Assembly (NCBI RefSeq): GCF_946479885.1
Contig: NZ_CAMLHM010000026.1
Span: 1 to 49,146 of the forward strand
Length of the DNA: 49,146 nucleotides
Source of the DNA: an uncultured Devosia sp.
GTDB lineage: Bacteria; Pseudomonadota; Alphaproteobacteria; Rhizobiales; Devosiaceae
Direction: 5' to 3'
This document shows, in pieces, positions 7,704 through 15,845 of the stretch. The notes under the pieces are model-generated. The model had not been told where the DNA came from. It saw only the letters and a program-made list of their open reading frames with translations, and searched no databases. The translations under genes were made by a program, and so were the position numbers. Within the stretch, counting starts at the first letter, position 1; each line of letters starts with the position of its first letter.

Positions 7704-9611
7704 TTAATTGGGCAGTTCGAACACCTGACCGGGGTAGATGCGGTCCGGATCGCGGATCTGGCCGGTATTGGCGTCGTAGATGGTCGTATATTTTATGCCC
7801 TCGCCATAGACGCGGCGCGCAATGGTCCAGAGATTATCGCCGCGACGGATGATCGCCTTGCCTGAGGCGAAGCGTTCGGCGTCAGGACCACCAACGGCAA
7901 CCGCGACCAGGGTCGGCACAGCGGGTTCAGCGGCGGGCGCCGGCGCGGGTTCGGCGGCGGGGGCGGCAGGTGTGGACTCAGCCGCCGGAGCGGGTTCACT
8001 GGATGCCGGGGGGGCGACCACGGTCTCGGGCTCGGCAACGGGTTCGGCGGGTGCCGCTGGTTCAGCTACCGTCGTCGGTTCGGCCTGGGCCGTGACGATC
8101 GGTGCCGGCTCCGTCGTCGCAGCAGGCTCGGTCGACGCCGCAGGTTCTGTCGTCGTTGCGGGCTCAGTGGGAGCCGCTGGTTCGGCGACGGGCTCGGACG
8201 GTGTCTCAATGGCGGCAGCCGGTTCCTCCGGCGTCGGGGTTGCAGACGTTTGCGCGGCGGCTGGCGCTTCGGCGACCGCGACCGGTGCGTCGGGGACGGG
8301 CAGGTCGACGACGAAGTCGACTTCGGCGCGGGCGGCGACCTTGGCGGTGTCAGGCTCGAGCATATCGATGCGGACGCGCTGTTCAGGCTTGGTCAGCACC
8401 TTGCCGGCCTCGACGAGCCAACGGCCTCCCTCCACCGTTGCATCGGCAATGAAGGTGTCATCGACATAAAGCCGGATGTCCGCCCCTTCCGGGCCAGCGC
8501 CAGCAAAGAAGGTACGATCCCCCTCGATCTCGATGGCGTCGATGGTGGGCGGCACGTTTGCCGCGACCGCCACGGGCGGCGTGGTGACGGGCGCGGGGGC
8601 GGCCGGATCTGTGGCTGCAACGGCGACAGGCGGCGCTTCGACCGCCGGAGTCACGGGTGGCTCGGTGGTCGGGGCCGGCGCAACGGGCGGCGTTGTGGTG
8701 GGGGCCACGGCGGGCTGCTCAGGCGCAGGCGCTGCCGGAGCAGCACCCGGAGTCTGCGGTGCTGGCTCGGTCGCTGCCGGTTCCGCAGGCGGAACGGCCG
8801 CCTCGGCCGGCGCCGGGGGCGTGGTGGGTGCGGCTGGGGCGACGGCCTCGGCCGGCGGCGTGACCGGTTCGACGGGAGCGGCCGGCGTGGTCTCGGGCGC
8901 CGGAGCAGGTGTGGTCGCGGGCGCAGCAGCCGGCGGAGCGACAGGATCTGCAGCTGCGAGCTGGGTCGTCGTCTCGGCGCCGGGGCGATCGAGGCCCTGC
9001 AGCACTTCGCTGATGGCGCCCGGCGTGCTGGCCACGACCAGCGGTTCGCTGGCCTTGTCCTCGTTGATGACGACGACGAAGGACTGTGCGGCCCGGCCGG
9101 TCTTGCCGGCTTCGGCCAAGGTGATTTCGGTACCGCCGGGGGGTATGGGCGCATCGGGCACGAGCACCCAGTCGCCGCTGGTTTCGACGGTGGCTTTGCC
9201 GAGCAGGGAATCGTTGGAATAGACTTCAATCTCGGTGCCCGGCGTACCACTGCCGGCGATGACCACCGAACCGTCGGGCTCGGCCCGGAGCAGGCCGAAG
9301 GTTGCCGCGATCAGATCATCGGGAACCTGGGGCGCGGGTGTGACGTCGAGGGCGGGTTCGCCCACGGCCTCGGCACCCGGCTCGACAACGGCCACCTGCT
9401 CGGTTTCCGCTTCGGCGTCTGCAACTGCCGGGGGCCGGGGCAGGATGCCGGCATCCGTCATCTTGCCACGCAGGCAGACACCCATGCCATCAGGGGAATT
9501 GAAACACGTGACTACGGACGGACCCGCCAGGACGCCGACGATGACTGCCAGGGTAACCGCCGCTGCACCAAGAGTGAGCGCAAGCGGTTTCTTCGGAGCG
9601 GTTTCGGCCAG
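7704..9611 (-). CDS. Membrane-anchored LysM protein with a long Ala/Pro/Thr-rich linker
   Basis: Predicted cell-envelope protein of about 635 residues. Order: short basic N-terminus (TAPKKP), one TM helix (about residues 10-35), two Ig-like segments (around DGSVVIAGSGTPGTEIEVY and NVPPTIDAIEIEGD) separated and followed by very long Pro/Ala/Thr/Glu-rich linkers, and a C-terminal LysM domain (RRGDNLWTIARRVYGEG...IYPGQVFELPN) that should bind peptidoglycan. The frame stays open upstream of the first ATG (9485), and starting there would remove the TM helix. No ATG, GTG or TTG exists in the upstream part, but a CTG at 9609-9611 has a perfect GGAGG five bases ahead, so I take it as the start. It follows cimA by 50 bases and probably shares its transcript. 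Confidence 0.78.
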   Translation of the reverse strand: MAETAPKKPLALTLGAAAVTLAVIVGVLAGPSVVTCFNSPDGMGVCLRGKMTDAGILPRPPAVADAEAETEQVAVVEPGAEAVGEPALDVTPAPQVPDDLIAATFGLLRAEPDGSVVIAGSGTPGTEIEVYSNDSLLGKATVETSGDWVLVPDAPIPPGGTEITLAEAGKTGRAAQSFVVVINEDKASEPLVVASTPGAISEVLQGLDRPGAETTTQLAAADPVAPPAAAPATTPAPAPETTPAAPVEPVTPPAEAVAPAAPTTPPAPAEAAVPPAEPAATEPAPQTPGAAPAAPAPEQPAVAPTTTPPVAPAPTTEPPVTPAVEAPPVAVAATDPAAPAPVTTPPVAVAANVPPTIDAIEIEGDRTFFAGAGPEGADIRLYVDDTFIADATVEGGRWLVEAGKVLTKPEQRVRIDMLEPDTAKVAARAEVDFVVDLPVPDAPVAVAEAPAAAQTSATPTPEEPAAAIETPSEPVAEPAAPTEPATTTEPAASTEPAATTEPAPIVTAQAEPTTVAEPAAPAEPVAEPETVVAPPASSEPAPAAESTPAAPAAEPAPAPAAEPAVPTLVAVAVGGPDAERFASGKAIIRRGDNLWTIARRVYGEGIKYTTIYDANTGQIRDPDRIYPGQVFELPN

Positions 9612-9661
9612 TTTGTCCTCCAGGACGATTGCGGCAGCCGTCCCGCGGACGGACCACCCGG

Positions 9662-11278
9662 TTAAGCCACTTTGTCTGTCGTCCCCTGCGCCGCTTCAGT
9701 CTTCAACAGCTTATAGGTGATTGATTCATACAGAGCTTCAAAGGACGCATCAATGATGTTGGGGGACACGCCGATCGTGTACCAGCGCTCGCCCGTGCCA
9801 TCGCGGCTCTCGACCAGTACACGGGTGACCGCGCCCGTGCCGCCGTCCAGGATACGCACCTTGAAGTCGACCAGTTCAAGATCCCCGATCCGGGCCGAAT
9901 ACTTGCCCAAGTCCTTGCGCATGGCCAGATCGAGCGCATTGACTGGGCCGTTGCCTTCGGCGACCGACATCAACAACTCGTCTTCGATCCGGATCTTCAC
10001 CACCGCTTCGGTGACGGTGATCTCCTCACCCTGCGCATTGTGGCGGCGCTCCACGCTGGCGCGGTAGTTCTCGACGGTGAAGTAGCTGGGCAGCGTGCCG
10101 AGCACTTCGTGGGCGAGCACGGCGAAGGAAGCATCGGCACCGTCATAGGAATAGCCACGTGATTCGCGTTCCTTGACCGTGGCCAGGAGCTTTTCGAGGC
10201 GGCGATCGTCCTTGCCCAGTTCGATGCCGTGCCGGGCCAGGGCGGTCAGCAGGTTGGACTTGCCCGCCTGCTGGCTGACCATGATGGAGCGCTCGTTGCC
10301 GACGCTTTCTGGCGGGACATGCTCGTAGGTCGAAAAGTCCTTGAGCAGGGCCGAGGCGTGGATGCCGGCCTTGGTGGCAAAGGCCGAGGCGCCCACATAG
10401 GGCGCCTGCTTGAACGGGGCGCGATTGAGCCGGTCGTCAAAGGCGCGGGAAATCTGCGTCAGGCGGCCGAGCCTGCTGGCGTCGATGCCGGTTTCGAAAC
10501 GGTCGGCAAAGTGGGGCTTCAGCACCAGCGTGGGGATGATGGTGACGAGATTGGCATTGCCGCAGCGCTCGCCGATGCCGTTGAGCGTGCCCTGGATCTG
10601 GCGGACGCCGGCCTCGACGGCAGCCAGCGTATTGGCGACGGCCTGGCCAGTATCGTCATGGGCGTGGATGCCAAGCCGGTCGCCCGGGGCGACCGATAGC
10701 ACCTTGGCGACGATATCGCGGACTTCGGAGGGCATGGTGCCGCCATTGGTGTCGCAGAGCACGACCCAGCGAGCGCCGGCGTCGAGCGCGGTCTTGACGC
10801 AGGACAGCGCATAATCCGGGTTGGCCTTGAAGCCATCGAAGAAATGCTCGCAGTCGATCAGGGCTTCCTTGCCTGACGCGACTGCGGCCGCCACCGTGTC
10901 GCGCAGATTGGCGAGATTTTCCTCGAGGGTGATTTCGAGCGCGACCTTGACCTGGTGGTCCCAGGTCTTGGCGACAAAGCAGGTGGCGTCGGCCTGGGAA
11001 TTGAGCAGCGCCTGGACGCCAGGATCATTGGCAGCTGACCGCCCTGCCCGCTTGGTCATGCCAAAGGCGGTGAACTTGGCGCGCTTGGTGCGCTTGGCGT
11101 CGAAGAATTCGGTGTCGACCGGGTTCGCGCCGGGATAGCCGCCCTCGACATAGTCGACGCCCAGTTCTTCGAGCAGGCGGGCAATGGAAATCTTGTCCTC
11201 GAGGGAGAACTCGATGCCGGCCGTCTGGGCGCCGTCACGCAGCGTGGTGTCGAAGATGTAGAGGCGGGTTTTGGACAT
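9662..11278 (-). CDS. cimA: (R)-citramalate synthase
   Basis: Condenses pyruvate and acetyl-CoA to (R)-citramalate, a threonine-independent entry to isoleucine synthesis. The 538-residue protein has the DRE-TIM metallolyase barrel (IFDTTLRDGAQ at the N-terminus, with the catalytic Arg-Asp; metal-binding HAHDD at about residue 210; GERCGNANL) and the C-terminal LeuA allosteric dimer domain, so feedback control is likely. The start at 11278 (MSKTRLYIFDTT) fits the family; an upstream extension to 11404 runs through the preceding GFA gene in another frame and is not credible. It starts 4 bases after the last GFA gene. Some family members act as 2-isopropylmalate synthases; the sequence type favours CimA. 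Confidence 0.9.
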   Translation of the reverse strand: MSKTRLYIFDTTLRDGAQTAGIEFSLEDKISIARLLEELGVDYVEGGYPGANPVDTEFFDAKRTKRAKFTAFGMTKRAGRSAANDPGVQALLNSQADATCFVAKTWDHQVKVALEITLEENLANLRDTVAAAVASGKEALIDCEHFFDGFKANPDYALSCVKTALDAGARWVVLCDTNGGTMPSEVRDIVAKVLSVAPGDRLGIHAHDDTGQAVANTLAAVEAGVRQIQGTLNGIGERCGNANLVTIIPTLVLKPHFADRFETGIDASRLGRLTQISRAFDDRLNRAPFKQAPYVGASAFATKAGIHASALLKDFSTYEHVPPESVGNERSIMVSQQAGKSNLLTALARHGIELGKDDRRLEKLLATVKERESRGYSYDGADASFAVLAHEVLGTLPSYFTVENYRASVERRHNAQGEEITVTEAVVKIRIEDELLMSVAEGNGPVNALDLAMRKDLGKYSARIGDLELVDFKVRILDGGTGAVTRVLVESRDGTGERWYTIGVSPNIIDASFEALYESITYKLLKTEAAQGTTDKVA

Positions 11279-11282
11279 GGAC

Positions 11283-11798
11283 TTACTTCGTTGTGTTGCT
11301 CTGGCCCAGGCCAACCGCAGGGGCGGGCCAACTGGCCGTGTCGTGGTCTGGATGCTGATGGTTCGTGCTGCTGATGCGGTGGAGCATCTGCGGATTGTCG
11401 GCATAGGTCGGCCGGTCGCCGGGAACCTCGATCAGCCCGGCATACCAGGCGACGCGGCTTTCGTTGCCATACTGGTTTTCCGGTGGGGCGCGATCGGGTT
11501 CGTCGAGCGTGCCGACCAGGACACCGAGGTCGTCGCCTTCGGGATATTCGAAGAGCAGCGGCGTGCCGCAGGTGCTGCAGAAGCCACGCCGCGCCACATC
11601 GGAGCTATGGAAATAGCTGATGGCCCCACGGGTGACGCGAAAAGCGGTTTTCTGCACCGGGCAGATGATAGCAAACGGGCCGCCCACGGCCTTCTGGCAC
11701 ATGCGGCAATGGCAGACATGCACGTTGACCGGCTGCTGATCGAGAGCGTAGCGGACGGCCCCGCATTGGCAGCCGCCCGTGAGCACGGGCGCGGTCAT
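11283..11798 (-). CDS. GFA-family zinc protein, copy 4 of 4 (next to cimA)
   Basis: A 171-residue protein of the glutathione-dependent formaldehyde-activating (GFA/CENP-V) family. Zinc-site cysteines are seen in GGCQCGAVRY, CHCRMCQKA and FCSTCGTP. The family is named after Paracoccus Gfa, but its catalytic role has been questioned and most members are of unknown function. Its C-terminus carries NHQHPDHDT, a motif common to all four copies. The ATG at 11798 overlaps the previous gene's stop (ATGA); another in-frame ATG lies two codons upstream (11804). This copy has a longer C-terminal tail than its neighbours. Confidence 0.82.
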   Translation of the reverse strand: MTAPVLTGGCQCGAVRYALDQQPVNVHVCHCRMCQKAVGGPFAIICPVQKTAFRVTRGAISYFHSSDVARRGFCSTCGTPLLFEYPEGDDLGVLVGTLDEPDRAPPENQYGNESRVAWYAGLIEVPGDRPTYADNPQMLHRISSTNHQHPDHDTASWPAPAVGLGQSNTTK

Positions 11799-12277
11799 GG
11801 CCATTGCTCGGTGTCGCGGTCGGGATGCTGGTGGTTGGTGGCCCGGATGCCGGCCACCTCGTCGCTCATTTCGGCTTCGGTGGTCCCCAGCCACTCCATG
11901 GTAGGCAAGGTCTCGAACCAGGGAACACGACCTTCGACGCCGCAATGCGCGTGGGGCGGGAACAGCTCGGGATGGTCGAGCGAGCCGGTGGTGAAATTGA
12001 GGTGGCCGCCCTCCAGATTCTCATAGAAGAGCGGCGTGCCGCAGGCCGCGCAGAAACCGCGATCGACGTGCTCTGAGCTACGGAACCGGGCCGGCTGGCC
12101 ACGCGTCCAGGTGATGGCCTCGCGCGGCGCCGCGACCAGGGCGATGAAGATGTTGCCCGCCGCCTTCTGGCACATGCGGCAGTGGCAGATGTGGGAATTG
12201 TCCAGCATTTCGGTGGCGTGATAGCGCACGGCGCCGCATTGGCAGCCGCCGCTCACTTCCATGGCATAACGCTTCAT
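11795..12277 (-). CDS. GFA-family zinc protein, copy 3 of 4
   Basis: A 160-residue GFA-fold protein with the same cysteine pattern: SGGCQCGAVRY, CHCRMCQKA and FCAACGTP. It differs from the other copies in the middle (NIFIALVAAPREAITWTRG), which may alter the active-site pocket. The C-terminus NHQHPDRDT has Arg in place of His. I place the start at 12277 because that ATG overlaps the preceding stop (ATGA), as in the sister genes; an upstream ATG at 12301 is possible but would overlap more. Function unknown beyond the family. Confidence 0.82.
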   Translation of the reverse strand: MKRYAMEVSGGCQCGAVRYHATEMLDNSHICHCRMCQKAAGNIFIALVAAPREAITWTRGQPARFRSSEHVDRGFCAACGTPLFYENLEGGHLNFTTGSLDHPELFPPHAHCGVEGRVPWFETLPTMEWLGTTEAEMSDEVAGIRATNHQHPDRDTEQWP

Positions 12278-12765
12278 CGATGCACCTCTTGGGGCGGCCA
12301 ATGGTCGGTATCGTGATCGGGATGCTGATGATTGGTGGCCTTGATGAAGGCGGCGACAGCGGGCTCGCGCTCTTCGATAGATGAGTGGTCCGGGAGGCTG
12401 CCGATGGCGTTGGCCCAGCTCAGGCGACTGTCGACGCCATGCTGATCCTCAGGCGGGAAGGCTTCGGGGTCGTCCAGCGAGCCGATGGATGTGCTCATCC
12501 AGTCGCCGCCGATATAGGCAAAGCTCAGCGGCGTGCCGCAAGTACGGCAAAAGCCACGTTCAACCTGTTCGGAGGAACGAAAAAGGGTGATTTCGCCGCG
12601 CGTGACCGCGAAGGTTTCGAGCGGGCCGCCGACGAGAGGCGCATAGAAGCCGCCGAAGGCTTTCTGGCACATGCGGCAGTGGCAGATATGGGAACCGCGC
12701 GGCTTTTCGGTGAAGCGGTAGCGCACCGCGCCACATTGGCAGCCGCCGGTCCAGACCTCGGTCAT
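12274..12765 (-). CDS. GFA-family zinc protein, copy 2 of 4
   Basis: A 163-residue GFA-fold protein. Cysteine motifs TGGCQCGAVRY, CHCRMCQKA and FCRTCGTP are intact, and the tail NHQHPDHDT is present. Its ATG at 12765 overlaps the stop of copy 1 by ATGA, so translation is coupled. It is the most typical of the four in length and spacing. All four are intact, with no frameshift, so they are likely all expressed. Confidence 0.83.
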   Translation of the reverse strand: MTEVWTGGCQCGAVRYRFTEKPRGSHICHCRMCQKAFGGFYAPLVGGPLETFAVTRGEITLFRSSEQVERGFCRTCGTPLSFAYIGGDWMSTSIGSLDDPEAFPPEDQHGVDSRLSWANAIGSLPDHSSIEEREPAVAAFIKATNHQHPDHDTDHWPPQEVHR

Positions 12766-13244
12766 CGCGCCTGCTCCCGCGGCGGCCAGTCGTCGGTGTC
12801 ATGATCGGGATGCTGGTTGGAATGGATGCCGGCGAGGAAGTCGCGCCATTCGTTGGGCGCCTCGCTGCGCAGCGGCAGCGATGACAGTCCGTCAAAGAAG
12901 GAGAGCTTGTCGGCCGGATTGACCTGGATGACCGGCGCGGCCACTTCGGGATCGTCGAAGGCGCCGATGGCCAGTTCGAGGCCAAAGCGCGTTTCATAGG
13001 CCAGAGGGGTGCCGCAATCGCCGCAGAAGGCGCGGCGGGCGGCATTGGAACTCTGGAACCATTTGGGTTCGCCGCGTGTCCAGCTCGCATTGTGGGCGGT
13101 GACGAGCGGACCAAAAAAGCCGCCAAAGGCCTTCTGGCACATGCGGCAATGGCAGATCGAGGGACGACCGAGGCGGGTAACGCGGAAGCGCACTGCGCCG
13201 CATTGGCAACCGCCGGTATGTTCGCCCGGCTTAGACTGGGGCAT
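12762..13244 (-). CDS. GFA-family zinc protein, copy 1 of 4
   Basis: A 160-residue GFA-fold protein with TGGCQCGAVRF, CHCRMCQKA and FCGDCGTP, and the tail NQHPDHDT. It starts at 13244 ([12 protein letters not shown]), inside the last codons of the VOC gene (14-base overlap). It diverges most from the other copies in the half after the second cysteine pair. Being first in the array and next to the VOC gene, it may be the ancestral member, with copies 2-4 arising by tandem duplication; that is inference. Confidence 0.82.
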   Translation of the reverse strand: MPQSKPGEHTGGCQCGAVRFRVTRLGRPSICHCRMCQKAFGGFFGPLVTAHNASWTRGEPKWFQSSNAARRAFCGDCGTPLAYETRFGLELAIGAFDDPEVAAPVIQVNPADKLSFFDGLSSLPLRSEAPNEWRDFLAGIHSNQHPDHDTDDWPPREQAR

Positions 13245-13611
13245 TGCAGACCGCTTCGACATTGTGGCCATCGGGATCAAACACGAAGGCAGCGTAATAG
13301 TTGGGATGATACTCGGTGCGGATGCCCGGCCCGCCATTGTCGCGGCCGCCGGCCGCTATCGCAGCGGCGTAGAAGGCGTCGACCTCGGCATGGGTCTTGG
13401 CGGCAAAGGCCAGATGCACGTGGTCGCGCATGGCGCTGCCGGAATTGATCCAGAATTGCGGACCCTTGGCGCCATAGCCGATGACGCGGCCGCCGGGATA
13501 TTCGTAGTCGGCCTCCCGCTTGATGCCGAGCGGCGCAAGGGCGGCGTCATAGAAGGCTGCGGACTGGTCCAGATCGCCGACGGCATACCCGACGTGATCG
13601 AAAATGGTCAT
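13231..13611 (-). CDS. VOC-family (glyoxalase-fold) protein
   Basis: A 126-residue protein with paired beta-alpha-beta-beta-beta units ([21 protein letters not shown] ... [18 protein letters not shown]). It belongs to the vicinal oxygen chelate superfamily (glyoxalase I, dioxygenases, resistance proteins); the subfamily cannot be fixed. Candidate metal ligands are the His of FDHVG, the His of DHVHLAF and the Glu near the C-terminus (VEAVC). Its ATG overlaps the cysS stop (ATGA) and its end overlaps the first GFA gene. Together with four GFA proteins it suggests handling of reactive aldehydes or thiol adducts, but this is only contextual. Confidence 0.8.
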   Translation of the reverse strand: MTIFDHVGYAVGDLDQSAAFYDAALAPLGIKREADYEYPGGRVIGYGAKGPQFWINSGSAMRDHVHLAFAAKTHAEVDAFYAAAIAAGGRDNGGPGIRTEYHPNYYAAFVFDPDGHNVEAVCNAPV

Positions 13612-15023
13612 GGCTTGCTCTCCCACTTGGTGCGGCGCTGGCCGGTTTCCGGATCCTTGTAGTCCATCAGGGCGATGCCCTGCTCGGCCAGTTGGTTGCG
13701 AATGGTGTCGGCGCGGGCGAAGTCCTTGCTGTCGAGGGCTTCGAGACGTTCGGCAATGGCCGCAGCGATATGCGGCGGCTCTTCCCAGCCATCGTCGGAC
13801 GTCAGCAGCGTATCGAGGCCGAAGCCGAGGAAGCGCAGGGTGGCGGCCAGGCAATGCCTGGCGTTGCCCTCGTCGCGATTGGCCTTCTTGGCAATGAAAT
13901 CGAGGGCAACCGAAGCGCGATGGAAGTTGAGGTCGTCGGCCAGCTCCTTGACGACGGAATCGTCAGGAGCGTCGCCCTCGGCAAGTTCCGCACCGCGGGC
14001 GGCGCGCTGCCAGTCGCGGAGCTTGGCCTCGGCCTCTTCGAGGCGGCGCAGCGAGAAGTCGATGGGCTCGCGGTAATGCGTCATCAGCATGGCGAGGCGC
14101 AAAACGTCACCGATCCACGCCCGGCCGCCCATGGCGCCGGTTTCGAGGAGGTCGTTGATGGTGACGAAATTGCCCAGGCTCTTGCTCATCTTCTGGCCTT
14201 CGACCTGCAGGAAGCCGTTATGCATCCAGACATTGGCCATGGCATGGGTGCCGTGGGCGCAACGCGACTGGGCGATCTCATTTTCGTGGTGCGGGAAGAT
14301 CAGGTCGAGTCCGCCGCCATGAATGTCGAACGTCTGGCCGAGATAGCGCTCGGACATGGCCGAGCACTCGATATGCCAGCCGGGACGGCCGCGGCCCCAG
14401 GGGCTTTCCCAGCCGGGCTCTTCGTCAGAGGACTGCTTCCAGAGCACGAAATCGGCCGGGTTCTTCTTGTGCGCTTCCACGGCGATCCGGGCACCCGCCA
14501 GGTTGTCCTCCAGGTTGCGGCCGGAGAGCTGGCCATAATCGGGCATGGAGGTGGTGTCGAACAGCACTTCGCCCGCCGCGTTGTAGGCATGGCTCCGCTG
14601 GATCAGGCTGCCGATCAAGGCCTGCATCTGGGCAATATTGTCAGTGGCCCGCGGCTGGACGGTCGGCTCAAGCGCGCCGAGCGCCGTGGCGTCGGACAGG
14701 AACTGGGCTTCCGTCTTTTCGGTCACCCGGCGGATGGCTTCGTTGAGCGGCAGGTCCGGGAAATCACGCAAGGCCCGCGCGTTGATCTTGTCGTCCACGT
14801 CCGTGATGTTGCGGACATAGGTGACGTGATCAGCGCCATAGACATGGCGCAGCAGGCGGAACAGCAGGTCGAACACGATGACCGGGCGCGCATTGCCGAT
14901 ATGGGCGAAGTCGTAGACCGTGGGGCCGCAGACATACATGCGCACATTGTTCGCATCGAGCGGCGTGAACGCCTCTTTGCTGCGAGTGAGCGTGTTGTAG
15001 AGCGTCAGCTGTGGCGTGGTCAT
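13608..15023 (-). CDS. cysS: Cysteinyl-tRNA synthetase
   Basis: Class I aminoacyl-tRNA synthetase that charges tRNA-Cys in the cytoplasm. The 471-residue protein shows the HIGH-type motif HIGNARP near residue 42, the zinc-site Cys of YVCGPTVYD, a GWHIECSAM block and the KMSKS loop (KMSKSLGNF), and ends in the usual helical anticodon region. The length is normal. It leads the long minus-strand run of eight genes; the promoter must lie in the 249-base gap 15024-15272. Confidence 0.95.
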   Translation of the reverse strand: MTTPQLTLYNTLTRSKEAFTPLDANNVRMYVCGPTVYDFAHIGNARPVIVFDLLFRLLRHVYGADHVTYVRNITDVDDKINARALRDFPDLPLNEAIRRVTEKTEAQFLSDATALGALEPTVQPRATDNIAQMQALIGSLIQRSHAYNAAGEVLFDTTSMPDYGQLSGRNLEDNLAGARIAVEAHKKNPADFVLWKQSSDEEPGWESPWGRGRPGWHIECSAMSERYLGQTFDIHGGGLDLIFPHHENEIAQSRCAHGTHAMANVWMHNGFLQVEGQKMSKSLGNFVTINDLLETGAMGGRAWIGDVLRLAMLMTHYREPIDFSLRRLEEAEAKLRDWQRAARGAELAEGDAPDDSVVKELADDLNFHRASVALDFIAKKANRDEGNARHCLAATLRFLGFGLDTLLTSDDGWEEPPHIAAAIAERLEALDSKDFARADTIRNQLAEQGIALMDYKDPETGQRRTKWESKP

Positions 15024-15205
15024 ATGGTCCGTCCCTGGCCATGCGAATGGGCGCTGGCAGACGGCTCTTCGGGTATCAGATTATTTGGATGAAGAAGACC
15101 GCGCCGCCAACAGTTGGTTAGCAGGTAATAGTGCAGCGGTTAATCAGAATGATGCCGGTCTTCATGGGGCGAAGATTGACCGCAGGCGGACCGGAAAGCA
15201 AGTGG

Positions 15206-15234
15206 AAAGAAAAAAGGCGGCCCGACGGACCGCC
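15206..15234 (-). terminator. Intrinsic terminator of the cytochrome c' gene
   Basis: On the minus strand, GGCGGTCC-GTC-GGGCCGCC (8 pairs, one G-U) is followed at once by TTTTTTCTTT. It lies 38 bases past the cytochrome stop and separates it from cysS. The rest of 15024-15205 holds the cysS promoter region; no further gene is seen there. Confidence 0.88.
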
Positions 15235-15272
15235 AATCGCTTTGGAGGCGATATTCTGAGGGCTGTCCGCGG

Positions 15273-15722
15273 TCAGCCGCGGAACTGCTGATGGCAGGCG
15301 CCGCAAGTGCCGCCCAGCGTCTGGAGCGCAGCGGCGTAGGCGGCAGCATCACCGGCTTCCGCTGCCGCGATCCCGCTGGTGGCCGCGGCTTTTCCGGCGT
15401 CGACGATGGCGACAAACGCGTCCCAGTTTTCCCAGATGGCCGGCAGCGCCTTGCTGTCGCCGACAATCGAGCCTTCGGGGAAGAGACCGGGAAGGTGCGT
15501 GTAGTTGGTCAGCACGGTATTGAGGCCGGCCACCGCCTCGGCGCCGGAAAGCCCACCAAGCCCGCGCATGATGCCGCCATCTTCGCGCATCAGCGCCTTG
15601 CGGGCGGCGACGGCTTCCTCTGGAGTGGCGGGGGCGACGAAGGCGTCTTGCGCCACGGTGGCGACGGCGCTGATGGCCAGGAGGCCGGCGATGGCCATGG
15701 CAGAAATCTTCTTGATCGACAT
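15273..15722 (-). CDS. Class II cytochrome c (cytochrome c' type), periplasmic
   Basis: A 149-residue secreted haem protein. A signal peptide (MSIKKISAMAIAGLLAISA..., cleavage near AVATVAQ) is followed by a four-helix-bundle sequence with ARKALMREDGGIMRGL near the N-terminus and the haem-attachment site CGACH at residues 140-144, close to the C-terminus, as in cytochrome c'. Such proteins bind NO or act in small electron-transfer or stress roles. The start at 15722 gives a proper signal peptide; the frame extends to 15785 without one. Monocistronic, with its own terminator. Confidence 0.88.
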   Translation of the reverse strand: MSIKKISAMAIAGLLAISAVATVAQDAFVAPATPEEAVAARKALMREDGGIMRGLGGLSGAEAVAGLNTVLTNYTHLPGLFPEGSIVGDSKALPAIWENWDAFVAIVDAGKAAATSGIAAAEAGDAAAYAAALQTLGGTCGACHQQFRG

Positions 15723-15845
15723 GAGTGCACCCTCAACAAAACACACGAGCGGCGTCGCCGCCGTGGGGGCAAAGTGGCATGGCAAAATGACATGCCCAAC
15801 GTCTACACGGGAATGTTACCAGGTTTTGCAAGGCGTTAGCGCCGG

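Noticed and set aside
7704..9485. LysM gene starting at its first ATG (9485)
   Set aside because: It would delete a clear TM helix and has no ribosome binding site; the CTG with GGAGG upstream is better.
8250..9665. Plus-strand frame of 471 codons opposite the LysM gene
   Set aside because: Shadow of the Pro/Ala-rich linker, low-complexity Gly/Arg product with no start context.
11279..11404. N-terminal extension of cimA
   Set aside because: Runs through the neighbouring GFA gene in another frame and lacks homology-like blocks; MSKTRLYIFDTT is the normal start.
13692..15092. Plus-strand frame of 466 codons opposite cysS
   Set aside because: Antisense shadow; cysS has all synthetase motifs and its codon pattern explains the open frame.
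15024..15272. Possible small gene or RNA between cysS and the cytochrome c' gene
   Set aside because: Only a terminator hairpin and short frames without start context; nothing coding can be supported.
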